Origin: Actinorhabdospora filicis
Lineage (GTDB): Bacteria > Actinomycetota > Actinomycetes > Mycobacteriales > Micromonosporaceae
Direction of reading: 5' to 3'
Length of the DNA: 64,000 nucleotides
Assembly (NCBI RefSeq): GCF_030269765.1
Contig: NZ_BSTX01000002.1
Coordinates: forward strand, 653,379 to 717,378
The notes beneath the pieces were generated by a model. That model saw nothing but the letters and a program-made list of their open reading frames with translations, ran no database searches and was not told where the DNA came from. Position numbers and translations under genes: made by a program. This document shows positions 51,755-59,605 of the stretch, piece after piece (position 1 is the first letter of the stretch; each line of letters opens with the position of its first letter).

Positions 51755-52825
51755 ATGACCACCGACTCAGGACCGAACTTCCTCATCTGGGACGTGACCT
51801 TCGCCTGCCCCCTGCGCTGCACGCACTGCTACACCGAGTCCGGCCGGCGGCGCCCCGGCAACCTGAGCCACGAGGACATGGTCAAGGTCGCCGACGCGCT
51901 CATCAGCTTTCGTCCCACCCAGATCAGCCTGTGCGGAGGTGAGCCCCTGACCGTCCCGCGCATCCTGGACATCGCCCGCCGCTTCCGCGACAACGGCGTC
52001 AAGGTGCTCATCTACACCAGCGGCTGGAACATCCCGGCCGAGACCATCACCGAGATGGCCGACGTCCTGGAGAAGGTCGTGGTCAGCGTGGACGGCGCCA
52101 CCGCCGACGTCCACGACTACATCCGCAGCCGCCCCGGCTCCTTCGACCGCGCCATGCACACCCTGGGCCTGCTGGACGCCGAGAACGACCGCCGCCGCGC
52201 CCAGGGCAAGCCGGCGATGCGCTTCGGCATCGACACCGTCATCGTGCGCAGCAACTGGCACCAGGTCGACGACATGGCCGCCCTGGTGGCCCGCTTCCCC
52301 AACCTGACCGAGCTCCATTTGGGCGCGGTCGTGCCCACCGGGCTGGCCAGCCGTCCCACGTTCAACGAGCACGAGATGCTCTCCGACGAGCAGGTCAGCG
52401 ACCTGAACTCCGAGGCGACCAAGGCGCGCCTCCAGGCCGCGGCACCGGCCACCGTCAAGGTCAGCACCACCGACAACTTCGCCGTCCAGATGCACCCCGA
52501 CTTCATCGCCACCCACCCCGGATTCCGGCCCCTGGAGGTCGAACCCGACGGGGAGGTGCGCGCCATGCCCATCTACGAGGGCACCGTGGGCAGCCTGCTC
52601 ACCGTCGACCCCCAGGAGCTGTGGCGGCGCTCCCGCGCCCGCTGGGACGACCCGTGGGTGGTGGAGACCCTGCGCGGCGTCACCACCCGCCAGGACTGGG
52701 CCGAGGCCGTCCGCCGCATCGACTACCGCTTCGGCTCGGAGGAAGTGCGCGCCCGCATCGACAAGCGGCCCGCCTTCGACCCGGGGGAGTCGCGGCGGCT
52801 CACGCTGCGTCCGGCGACGACGTAG
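51755..52825 (+). CDS. Radical SAM enzyme of the RiPP locus
   Basis: 356 residues. Cys18-x3-Cys22-x2-Cys25 (ACPLRCTHCYTE) binds the [4Fe-4S] cluster, and CGGEP at residues 60-64 is the SAM amine-binding motif. After the barrel, the C-terminal region (PGFRPLEVEPDGEVRAMPIY then EGTVGSLLTVDP) follows the SPASM/twitch outline but has no cysteine at all; Cys18, 22, 25 and 60 are the only ones in the protein. It therefore has a single cluster, unlike PqqE or sactisynthases. I chose ATG 51755 because the upstream open frame to 51533 crosses the promoter. It probably modifies the nine-residue peptide. No RRE domain is visible. Confidence 0.85.
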   Translation: MTTDSGPNFLIWDVTFACPLRCTHCYTESGRRRPGNLSHEDMVKVADALISFRPTQISLCGGEPLTVPRILDIARRFRDNGVKVLIYTSGWNIPAETITEMADVLEKVVVSVDGATADVHDYIRSRPGSFDRAMHTLGLLDAENDRRRAQGKPAMRFGIDTVIVRSNWHQVDDMAALVARFPNLTELHLGAVVPTGLASRPTFNEHEMLSDEQVSDLNSEATKARLQAAAPATVKVSTTDNFAVQMHPDFIATHPGFRPLEVEPDGEVRAMPIYEGTVGSLLTVDPQELWRRSRARWDDPWVVETLRGVTTRQDWAEAVRRIDYRFGSEEVRARIDKRPAFDPGESRRLTLRPATT

Positions 52826-54203
52826 GCGAGCCTCGGCGGGCGAGGATGAGACTCACCAGCGTCGTGGCCGCCATCACCGCGACGCCGACCAGCGCCGCGG
52901 TGGTGTAGGCGCCCTCGTCCGGGAAGAGACGGCCGGTACCGGCGGCCAGGACCAGGCCGCCGATGGCGCTGCCCAGGGCGTACCCGACGCTGCGGACGAC
53001 GTAGTTGAAGCTCATCGCGCTCGACGTCTCGCTCTTGGGCGTGACGGCCAGGATGACGCCGGGCATGGCGGCCGAGAACCCGCCGACACCGAGACCCAGC
53101 ACGCCCATGGCCACCAGCAGCTCGGCCGGGCTGGACCGCGCCACGGCGAAGAGCACGAACCCGCCGCCGACGATGGCGGCGCTACCGGCCAGGAGCGGCG
53201 GGCCGCTGATCCGCCGCCGGAGCCCGGGCGTGAGCCTTCCGGCGAGGAATCCCAGCGCGGAGAACGGGATGAGGACCAGCCCCGCCACGAAGGTGGACAG
53301 CCCGAAGCCGTAACCGGCGCTCCGCGGCGTTTGTGCGTAGCGGGTGATGAGCGTGAGCAGGAGGTACATGCCGCTCCCGCCGACGAACATGGCGATGTTC
53401 GCCCCGGCGACCGCCGGATGCCGCATCGCCCGGACGTCGACGAGCGGCGTCCCGGACCGCAGCTCGACGACGGTCCAGACGCAGAGCAGCAGCACGGCGG
53501 CGACGGCGAGGGCCACCGCCACGGCGAGGTGGCGGCTCCACAGGCCGCGCTGCCCGGCCAGGAACAGCACGAGGAACAGCCCGCCCGCCAGGACGAGCGC
53601 ACCGGCGACGTTCACGTGGGCCGACCGGCCTTCGGGAGCCGCGGGCACCGAGCGCCACGCGGTCACCAGGGCGACGGCGGTGACGAGCAGGCCGAGGCCG
53701 TAGGCGGCCCGTGGCCCGCCCAACTCGGCGAGCAGCGCCGCCAGCGGGTAGCCGACACCGGCGCCGATGATGGAGACCACCGAGATCAGCGCGATCGCGG
53801 CCGCACCGCGCTTGTCGGGAAGATGGTCGCGGGCCACGCCCATCATCAGCGCGGTGAGCCCGAGCCCGACGCCCTGGGCCGCCCTACCGGCGAGCAGCCA
53901 CGCGAAGGGCAGTGGCAGCACGGTGAGCGCGCTGCCGGCGACGACGATCGCCAGCGTGACCAGAATCGTGGCCCGCCGGTGCGCGCCGGCGCCGAGCCGC
54001 CCGAGGACGGGGGTGGCGACCGCGCCGCTGAGCAGGGCGATGGTCAGCGTCCACTGCGCACTGTCGAGGGAGACGCCGAACGCGGTCGCCACGCTGGTGA
54101 TGAGCGGCGTCCCGAGGCTGGCGACGGCGGCCACGACCAGGGCGATGAACACCAGGGCGGGGACGAGCAGCCGCGGCTGTGAACGGGTCGGGGCGGTGCT
54201 CAC
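52800..54203 (-). CDS. MFS transporter, 14-helix drug-exporter type
   Basis: 467 residues with 12-14 membrane helices. GRLGAGAHRRATILVTLAIV (motif A) and AAQGVGLGLTALMMGVARDH, then GVGYPLAALLAE (motif C-like), are typical of drug:H+ antiporters. GTG 54203 overlaps the MarR stop, so it is MarR-controlled. Its end overlaps the convergent radical SAM gene by 26 bases. A link to the RiPP locus is possible but not supported by the promoters. Confidence 0.88.
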   Translation of the reverse strand: MSTAPTRSQPRLLVPALVFIALVVAAVASLGTPLITSVATAFGVSLDSAQWTLTIALLSGAVATPVLGRLGAGAHRRATILVTLAIVVAGSALTVLPLPFAWLLAGRAAQGVGLGLTALMMGVARDHLPDKRGAAAIALISVVSIIGAGVGYPLAALLAELGGPRAAYGLGLLVTAVALVTAWRSVPAAPEGRSAHVNVAGALVLAGGLFLVLFLAGQRGLWSRHLAVAVALAVAAVLLLCVWTVVELRSGTPLVDVRAMRHPAVAGANIAMFVGGSGMYLLLTLITRYAQTPRSAGYGFGLSTFVAGLVLIPFSALGFLAGRLTPGLRRRISGPPLLAGSAAIVGGGFVLFAVARSSPAELLVAMGVLGLGVGGFSAAMPGVILAVTPKSETSSAMSFNYVVRSVGYALGSAIGGLVLAAGTGRLFPDEGAYTTAALVGVAVMAATTLVSLILARRGSPTSSPDAA

Positions 54204-54652
54204 CGCCCCGGCTCTTCCCGGCCTTCGAGCTCGGCCAGACGCAGCAGCGCCGGAAGCGCCGCCGCCAGGGCCCCGACCTCCTCGGCGGTGAGCTGGTCGA
54301 TCAGCCGCGCGTAGGCGTCGACGCCCGCCCGGCGGCGCGTGCGGACGTAGGCCGCCCCGGCCTCGGTCAGGGACACCAGCGTGACCCGCTTGTCGGACGG
54401 ATCGCCCTTGCGCTCGACGAGCCCGGATTCCTCCATCACCCGGACCAGGACGGTCATCGCGGGCTGGGTGACGCCCTCGGCGACCGCCAGGTCGGTGATC
54501 CGCCGCGGGCCGGTCTTGTCCAGGGTGGCCAGGGTGGCCGCCGAGGTCAGGCTCATGTCGCGGGGCAGGCGCCGCACGGCCCTGGTGGCCAGGCCGTAGA
54601 GGGCCGACCCGATGGCGGTGGAAGCGCCGTGCCCGGCGTCTCGGCGAGTCAT
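54200..54652 (-). CDS. MarR-family transcriptional regulator
   Basis: 150 residues. SLTSAATLATLDKTGPRRIT, LAVAEGVTQPAMTVLVRVME and the wing DPSDKRVTLVSLTEAG define a MarR winged helix. It should repress its own operon with the MFS exporter and be released by the exported compound. A TATAAAT-like element lies about 10-20 bases upstream of the ATG on the minus strand. Confidence 0.9.
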   Translation of the reverse strand: MTRRDAGHGASTAIGSALYGLATRAVRRLPRDMSLTSAATLATLDKTGPRRITDLAVAEGVTQPAMTVLVRVMEESGLVERKGDPSDKRVTLVSLTEAGAAYVRTRRRAGVDAYARLIDQLTAEEVGALAAALPALLRLAELEGREEPGR

Positions 54653-54709
54653 GCCAGAAGCATAACCGATTTATATGAAGCCTTTATGTATTGCTCGGCC
54701 GGGGTTCCC

Positions 54710-55609
54710 TCACCTCGTGCTGCCGGTCGCCGCGTCGGCGACGGAGCGGACCTGGTCGGCATAGGCGGGCCACACGCCCTGCGGCAGGTCGTGACCGACA
54801 CCCGGGGACGTCACCAGCCGCGCGCCGGGGATCGCCTTGCTCAGCGCGCGTGCCGCGCTGGTGCGCAGCAGCGGATCGGCCTCACCGTGCATCACCACCG
54901 CCGGAACGCGCAGTTGTGCCAGGCGTCCGCCGCTCCACTTCGCGCCGAGCTGGCGCCCCTGGGCGGCGTTGTCGCGCAAGGGGTTGGAGTCGTCCCGCTT
55001 GACGCGCGACAGGGCGTCCTGCTCATCGAAGGGGTAGCCGGGGGAGGCCACCGCCCGCAGGAACGCCATCCCGAACGCGATGTCGCCTTCCGGGGTCTCC
55101 GGGAAGCGCATCCGGGACAGCTTCGCGACGAAGCCGAAACGTATGTAGCTCAGCAGTTTCAGCCGGGAGGCGTCGCTGGGAACCGCGGCCGAGGTGGTGA
55201 GGCTGAGGATCCGGTCCGGGTGGCGCATCGCGACGCGCTGGGCGATCAGGCCGCCCATCGAGTGCCCGAACAGGTGCGCCCGCTCCCAGCCGACGGCGTC
55301 CATGACCGCCGCGGCGTCATCGGCCATGTCCTCGGCGGCGTAGGCGGGAGCGCGCTTGCGGAACTGCGAGATGACGGGATTGGCCTTGGCGGCCGGGAAA
55401 CGGGTGGACTGCCCGGAGTCGCGGTTGTCATAGGACACGACGTGGAAACCGCGGCCGATCAGTTCCCCGGCGAACCCGAGCGGCCACCACAACCGGGTCA
55501 GCCCGGTCCCCATGACCAGCAGCAGTGGCTCACCGCCGCTGCCGCCGAGGTCGTCGTAGGCGATGCGGACGTCGCCGTTGTGCGCGTATCCGGTGGGTTG
55601 GGGTGACAT
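54710..55609 (-). CDS. Alpha/beta hydrolase
   Basis: 299 residues. The nucleophile elbow is FGHSMGGLIAQR (GHSMGG), an HG oxyanion-like region is GEPLLLVMGTGLTRLW, and the acid and His are in VVMHGEADPLL and SPGVGHDLPQGV. It is a soluble esterase, lipase or haloperoxidase-like enzyme. GGAGG lies 5 bases before ATG 55609. It is divergent from a TetR gene across an operator region and is probably its target. Confidence 0.9.
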   Translation of the reverse strand: MSPQPTGYAHNGDVRIAYDDLGGSGGEPLLLVMGTGLTRLWWPLGFAGELIGRGFHVVSYDNRDSGQSTRFPAAKANPVISQFRKRAPAYAAEDMADDAAAVMDAVGWERAHLFGHSMGGLIAQRVAMRHPDRILSLTTSAAVPSDASRLKLLSYIRFGFVAKLSRMRFPETPEGDIAFGMAFLRAVASPGYPFDEQDALSRVKRDDSNPLRDNAAQGRQLGAKWSGGRLAQLRVPAVVMHGEADPLLRTSAARALSKAIPGARLVTSPGVGHDLPQGVWPAYADQVRSVADAATGSTR

Positions 55610-55622
55610 GTCGTCCTCCAGA

Positions 55623-55674
55623 GTTTGCGAACGGTGTTCCCGAACCATAGCCTTCGGGTACGCTGTTCGCAAAC
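55623..55674. promoter_or_regulatory. Candidate TetR operators in the divergent spacer
   Basis: GTTTGCGAAC (55623-55632) and GTTCGCAAAC (55665-55674) are perfect inverted copies. Each is next to a GAAC-N3-GTTC-like element (55629-55639 and 55659-55669, the second with one change). A TetR dimer could bind both and block both promoters. Confidence 0.6.
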
Positions 55675-55689
55675 GCCGCGAGGGATGAG

Positions 55690-56364
55690 ATGACCACCGA
55701 CACACCGATCTGGCTGCGGCCCGAACGCGCCGCCACCGGCCGCCCCGCCGAACGCAGCCGCGCCGAGGTCACCACCGCCGCGCTCGCCGTCGCCGACCGG
55801 GGCGGCCTGAGCGCGGTGTCCATGCGCAACGTCGCCGACGAAATGGCGACCGGCGCGGCCTCCCTCTACCGCTACGTCACCGGCCGCGAGGACCTGCTCG
55901 ACCTGATGATCGACGCCACCGCCGCCGAATACCGATTCACGCCACCCACCGGCGACAGGGTCGCCGACCTCGTCGCCATCGGCGAGCAGGGCTACGCGAT
56001 CATGATGCGGCACATCTGGCTCGCCGAAGCGGTCGTGACCCGCCCGGCCCTGGGTCCCAACGGAACCGCCCTGCTGGAGCACTTCCTCGACGTCCTCGCC
56101 GGCCACCCCGCCGACGGCGGCGTGAAACTGGAGATCTTCGCGCTCATGAACGCCACCGTGGCGACCTTCGCGCGCAACACCCTCGCGGGAACGAGCGCGA
56201 GCGTGGCCGCCCAGGCGACCTATCTGCGCCACGTGGCCGCCGCCGGAGGGCATCCCCGCATCGCCGCCCTGCTGTCCACGGAGCTTCCCGGCGCGGGCGA
56301 CGCCGATGCCCGCAGGCGGGCGGCGCTGAGGGCGGTCCTGACCGGCCTGCTGGAACACCGGTAG
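55690..56364 (+). CDS. TetR-family transcriptional regulator
   Basis: 224 residues. The N-terminal HTH is AEVTTAALAVADRGGLSAVS, then RNVADEMATGAASLYRYVTG. The C-terminal helices form the ligand pocket (TetR_C-like). It likely represses the divergent alpha/beta hydrolase gene and itself. Confidence 0.9.
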   Translation: MTTDTPIWLRPERAATGRPAERSRAEVTTAALAVADRGGLSAVSMRNVADEMATGAASLYRYVTGREDLLDLMIDATAAEYRFTPPTGDRVADLVAIGEQGYAIMMRHIWLAEAVVTRPALGPNGTALLEHFLDVLAGHPADGGVKLEIFALMNATVATFARNTLAGTSASVAAQATYLRHVAAAGGHPRIAALLSTELPGAGDADARRRAALRAVLTGLLEHR

Positions 56365-56585
56365 CCGGACGGCGGCGACCACGCCCCGCGCTCAGGCCTC
56401 CTGGTGCGGCTTTCCCGACCGCCGGCGCGGCCCGGTCCCTGATCACGGCGCGCGACAGGACAACCCCTCGGCGAGATCGCCGACGGCGTCGGGATCCAAG
56501 AAACTCTCCTGAGCCGACGAGTATCCGACACACGACTGGCACTCGGGGTGCCGTTCTCTCACGCTCAAGGACAGAGAGACGGCCG
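56365..56585. other. Intergenic stretch without a recognised gene
   Basis: About 220 bases after the TetR gene carry no coding frame with a ribosome binding site. They lead into the hairpin region before the small membrane protein. Confidence 0.5.
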
Positions 56586-56637
56586 GGCCGCTCGAACGAG
56601 TATCGAGCGGCCACCCGATTCCAGCGGGGGCCGCTCG
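56586..56637 (+). promoter_or_regulatory. Leader with three alternating 9-base arms (mutually exclusive hairpins)
   Basis: GGCCGCTCG (56586-56594), its complement CGAGCGGCC (56604-56612) and GGCCGCTCG again (56629-56637). Arm 2 can pair with arm 1 (9-base loop) or with arm 3 (16-base loop) but not both. The last arm ends 23 bases before AGGAG of the small membrane gene. This looks like an attenuator or a translational switch. Confidence 0.45.
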
Positions 56638-56674
56638 TCTCCAGCGGCTTCGACGACCTCAGGAGAACCCCAGC

Positions 56675-56860
56675 ATGGCAGCCCGACCTCCGAGCGAACA
56701 GCAAAAAGGCGACAGCGGCCTCATGAGTACCCGCACACTGCTGATCGTGCTCATCGCCACCGGCTCCGGCGTGGGCATGGCCCTGGCCGGGCAGCTCTAC
56801 CTCGCCGTTCCCACCGCCATCGCCGTCCTCGGCGGCCTGCACGCCATCATCGGCCGCTGA
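56675..56860 (+). CDS. Small membrane protein, 61 residues
   Basis: A basic, hydrophilic head (MAARPPSEQQKGDSGLMSTR) and two hydrophobic stretches (TLLIVLIATGSGVGMALA and YLAVPTAIAVLGGLHAII). AGGAG lies 9 bases before ATG 56675; an internal ATG at 56723 is possible. It is unlikely to be an enzyme. The leader with alternative hairpins suggests that its production is controlled. Confidence 0.65.
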   Translation: MAARPPSEQQKGDSGLMSTRTLLIVLIATGSGVGMALAGQLYLAVPTAIAVLGGLHAIIGR

Positions 56861-56927
56861 TCCGGCGCACCACCGCCCACGGACCCTCGCGCCGCAAGAA
56901 CCGTGGGCGGTGTCCCGTACCGGACGC

Positions 56928-57608
56928 TCAGTCGCGCGACACCAGCCAGCCGATGCGCAGCTCCTCCGCCGCAGGGCGGAACGTCGCGGTGAGCTCGGCG
57001 CGCTCGGGATCGTCCTCGCCCAGGCCGTCGGCGAGCAGCGCCTGCGCCGCCACGCTCTGCGGCCGCGCGCCCAGGGCGGCGCGCAGGTGCAGCGAGCGGC
57101 GCAGCATCGCCAGCCGCTCGCCCGGTTCCCTGTGCGGGGCCAGGTGCCGGATGATGTACGACTCCAGGAACCCGTCACCGTCGCGGACCGCCACCGCCAG
57201 GGACGACTCGTAGAGCGGGATGGCGCTGGCGGCGTCCTCGTCGATGTTGTCCAGCAGGACGGCCAGGTGGTACTCCGCCCACGCGCGCGTCTTCTCGTCC
57301 CCCGCCTCGGCCGCCGCGCGGTAGTGCGCCTCGGCGGCCTCGCGGTCGTCCTCGCGCGGATCGTGCTTGAAGAGCAGGCGGCTGTAGGCCAGGCGCGCGG
57401 CGAGCAGGTGCGCGGTCGGTGAGGCCGGATCCAGGGCGGCGACGGCCTTCTCGGCCGTCTCGTGGTCCTCGACGCGGAAGAACCAGCGGTCGACGGCGAT
57501 CTCGGCGTACACCTCGCGATCGCCGTCGGGTCCCAGGACGGCCAGGGCGGCGTCCCATTCGCCGAGCATATGCAGACGGCGGGCGATGTAGGCGTCATCA
57601 GATATCAT
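56928..57608 (-). CDS. TPR-like helical protein
   Basis: 226 residues. The repeated helix pairs (RLHMLGEWDAALAVLGPDGD, then LAYSRLLFKHDPREDDREAA, EAHYRAAAEAGDEKTRAWAE, and YHLAVLLDNIDEDAASAIPL) form tetratricopeptide-like repeats, a scaffold for protein binding. The ATG at 57608 is only 12 bases from the divergent CGNR start. There is no ribosome binding site, so leaderless translation or a downstream start is likely. Confidence 0.75.
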   Translation of the reverse strand: MISDDAYIARRLHMLGEWDAALAVLGPDGDREVYAEIAVDRWFFRVEDHETAEKAVAALDPASPTAHLLAARLAYSRLLFKHDPREDDREAAEAHYRAAAEAGDEKTRAWAEYHLAVLLDNIDEDAASAIPLYESSLAVAVRDGDGFLESYIIRHLAPHREPGERLAMLRRSLHLRAALGARPQSVAAQALLADGLGEDDPERAELTATFRPAAEELRIGWLVSRD

Positions 57609-57639
57609 GGCGCCTACAGTATGGGCGAGAATGTAGGCG
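57587..57639. promoter_or_regulatory. Three alternating operator half-sites over two start codons
   Basis: TGTAGGCG (57587-57594), CGCCTACA (57611-57618) and TGTAGGCG (57632-57639), with spacers of 16 and 13 bases. They span the ATG of the TPR-like gene and the ATG of the CGNR gene. A dimeric regulator, probably the CGNR protein itself, could bind here. Confidence 0.55.
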
Positions 57640-58175
57640 GTCAAGTGCAGTACGGTAACTACATCGGGAACGTGACACAGCTGGCCGTCGAGCTGGCCAA
57701 CACCGGAACCCTCGACCAGGACGGCGAACTGGTCACCGCGTTCTTCACCCAGCACGACATCACCCCGCCACCCGGCGGCGACTACGGCGACCTCCCCGAT
57801 CTCGTCCGCCGCGCCCTCGCCCAAACCGTCGACGGCACCGAGCCCGAGGCCGTCCGGGAACTACTGCGCGACTACCCGCCCGAGATGCACCTGTCCGACC
57901 ACGACGGCACCGGCGCCTGGCACGTCCACTTCGGACGCAACGGCACCCCCGCCCGGGACTGGCTCGGCCGGCTCACCGCCGCCAAACTCGCCCTCATCGT
58001 CGCCGGAGACCCCGCCGTCACCCTCGGACGATGCGCGGCGAGCGGATGCGGGAACTTCTTCGTCGACCAGTCGCGCAACCGCACCCGCCGCTTCTGCTCC
58101 AACGCCTGCGCCAGCCGCACCACCGTCGCCGCCCACCGTGCCCGCACCGCCAAAGGCTCCCAGCCCGGCACCTGA
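57621..58175 (+). CDS. CGNR zinc-finger (ABATE-domain) regulator
   Basis: 184 residues. The C-terminal finger is CAASGCGNFFVDQSRNRTRR followed by FCSNACASRTTVAAHRAR, the CGNR signature. The N-terminal ABATE region (TQLAVELANTGTLDQDGELV) is stress-linked in this family. The start is either ATG 57621 or GTG 57642, and both lie in the half-site array, so the regulator probably binds its own gene and the divergent TPR-like gene. Confidence 0.87.
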   Translation: MGENVGGQVQYGNYIGNVTQLAVELANTGTLDQDGELVTAFFTQHDITPPPGGDYGDLPDLVRRALAQTVDGTEPEAVRELLRDYPPEMHLSDHDGTGAWHVHFGRNGTPARDWLGRLTAAKLALIVAGDPAVTLGRCAASGCGNFFVDQSRNRTRRFCSNACASRTTVAAHRARTAKGSQPGT

Positions 58176-58202
58176 GATCACCCCGCACCGTACGGTGGTG
58201 GC

Positions 58203-58733
58203 GTGAACACCGCACCAGAGCCGGGCGCCATGATCCACACCGATCACCCCTTCGCCACCCCCGAAGGCGACCGCGACCCCGCCCGCCGCCTGCGCGGCCG
58301 CCTCACCGCGCCCGTCACCGTGTGGACCTCCGGCAAGACCGGCCTGACCGTGTCCTCGATGATGGTCGCCGCGGGCGAACCGGCCTCGGTCTGCGCCCTC
58401 CTGGACCCCGACAGCGACCTCGCCGAGACCCTCGGTGACAACGGCCGCGCCGTCATCAACATCCTGCGCTGGCCGCACCGCACCCTCGCCGACGTCTTCG
58501 CCGGACTCCACCCCTCACCCGGCGGGATGTTCCGCACCGGCGACTGGACCGACGGCCCCATCGGCCCCATCCTGGCCGACGCCGCCGGAACCGCGCTGGT
58601 CACCGTCACCGACCGCCGCCCCCTCGGCTGGAGCGACCTGATCACCGCCACCATCGACGAGGTCACCCTCCCCGAAGGCGCCGGCGACCTGCTCGCCTAC
58701 ACCCGCGGCCGCTACCGCAACCTCGGGCAGTGA
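58203..58733 (+). CDS. Flavin-reductase-like FMN-binding protein
   Basis: 176 residues. LTAPVTVWTSGKTGLTVSSM, ALLDPDSDLAETLGDNGRAV with INILRWPHRTL, and a later GGMFRTGDWTDGPIGPI match the flavin-reductase-like domain, an FMN-binding split barrel. It may supply reduced flavin or act on small substrates. GTG 58203 follows GGTGGTGG. Confidence 0.83.
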   Translation: MNTAPEPGAMIHTDHPFATPEGDRDPARRLRGRLTAPVTVWTSGKTGLTVSSMMVAAGEPASVCALLDPDSDLAETLGDNGRAVINILRWPHRTLADVFAGLHPSPGGMFRTGDWTDGPIGPILADAAGTALVTVTDRRPLGWSDLITATIDEVTLPEGAGDLLAYTRGRYRNLGQ

Positions 58734-58739
58734 CCACAC

Positions 58740-58761
58740 GGGGTGTACCTGGGTACACCCC
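58740..58761. promoter_or_regulatory. 22-bp palindrome after the flavin-reductase gene
   Basis: GGGGTGTACC and GGTACACCCC are perfect 10-bp arms separated by TG. It starts 6 bases after a stop codon and is 84 bases before the CPBP start. The two-base loop makes an operator more likely than a terminator. Confidence 0.5.
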
Positions 58762-58844
58762 GGCCGGGCACCTCACTCCAATGGCGACCACCCGATTCCC
58801 GGGCATCGTCGAGCCGTCCCACACCGACGGCGAAAGCGACACCC

Positions 58845-59591
58845 ATGCACCCCCGCCCACCCCTGGCACACGTCCTCCTCCCGGCCGCCGCCTTCTACAC
58901 CATCGCCATCCTCGCCTCCGGCGCGCTGGCCTCGATCCAGCCCGCCACCCACATCCCCGGCGAGGTCCTCCAGCTCGTCCAGCTCGGCCCGGCCATCGCC
59001 GTGGCCATCCTCGCCCTCCTCTGGCGCCGCCGCATCACCCCCGCCCTCGCCGGAACCATCGGCGGACGCGCCCGCCCCATCGCCGTCCTGCTCACCGGAC
59101 CGGCGATCATCGCCGCCGCGTCCGCCGCCTACGCCCTCATCCGCTCCCGCAGCGGCTTCGAGGCACCCGAGCACCCCTTCGCGCTCATCGCCGTCGCCCA
59201 GTTCGCCGGAGCCTGCGCCGAGGAGATCGGCTGGCGCGGCCTGCTCCAGCCCCTCCTGCGCGCCAGATTCGGCCTGCTCACCTCATCGGTCACCGTCGGG
59301 GTCATGTGGGCCGCCTGGCACGTCCAGGTCTTCGCCCAGGACCCCCTCTACGCCGCCTCCTTCGTCCTGGCCGCCGTGTCGATGTCCGTCGTCCTCGGCA
59401 TCGCCCTCGACCACAGCGGACACCGCCTCCTGCTCGCCGGGACCTTCCACACCCTCATCAACCTCGGCATGCTGCTGTTCATGGACGAAGAAACCGGAGC
59501 CGTCACACCCATGGCCCTCTTCGCCGCCTCCTGCCTGACCGCCGCCATCGCCTACACCCTCAAGGCGCGGGCTAGCATCCCCCGGACGTGA
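58845..59591 (+). CDS. CPBP-family intramembrane metalloprotease
   Basis: 248 residues, about seven membrane helices. CAEEIGWRGLLQPLLRARFG is the first motif (EExxxR), WAAWHVQVFAQDP the second (His), and AGTFHTLINLG the third. CPBP (CAAX/bacteriocin-processing) proteases cleave membrane-bound or peptide substrates, or give self-immunity to bacteriocins. The start at ATG 58845 follows a poor ribosome binding site. Confidence 0.88.
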   Translation: MHPRPPLAHVLLPAAAFYTIAILASGALASIQPATHIPGEVLQLVQLGPAIAVAILALLWRRRITPALAGTIGGRARPIAVLLTGPAIIAAASAAYALIRSRSGFEAPEHPFALIAVAQFAGACAEEIGWRGLLQPLLRARFGLLTSSVTVGVMWAAWHVQVFAQDPLYAASFVLAAVSMSVVLGIALDHSGHRLLLAGTFHTLINLGMLLFMDEETGAVTPMALFAASCLTAAIAYTLKARASIPRT

Positions 59592-59605
59592 AAGGGGAGA
59601 AGACG

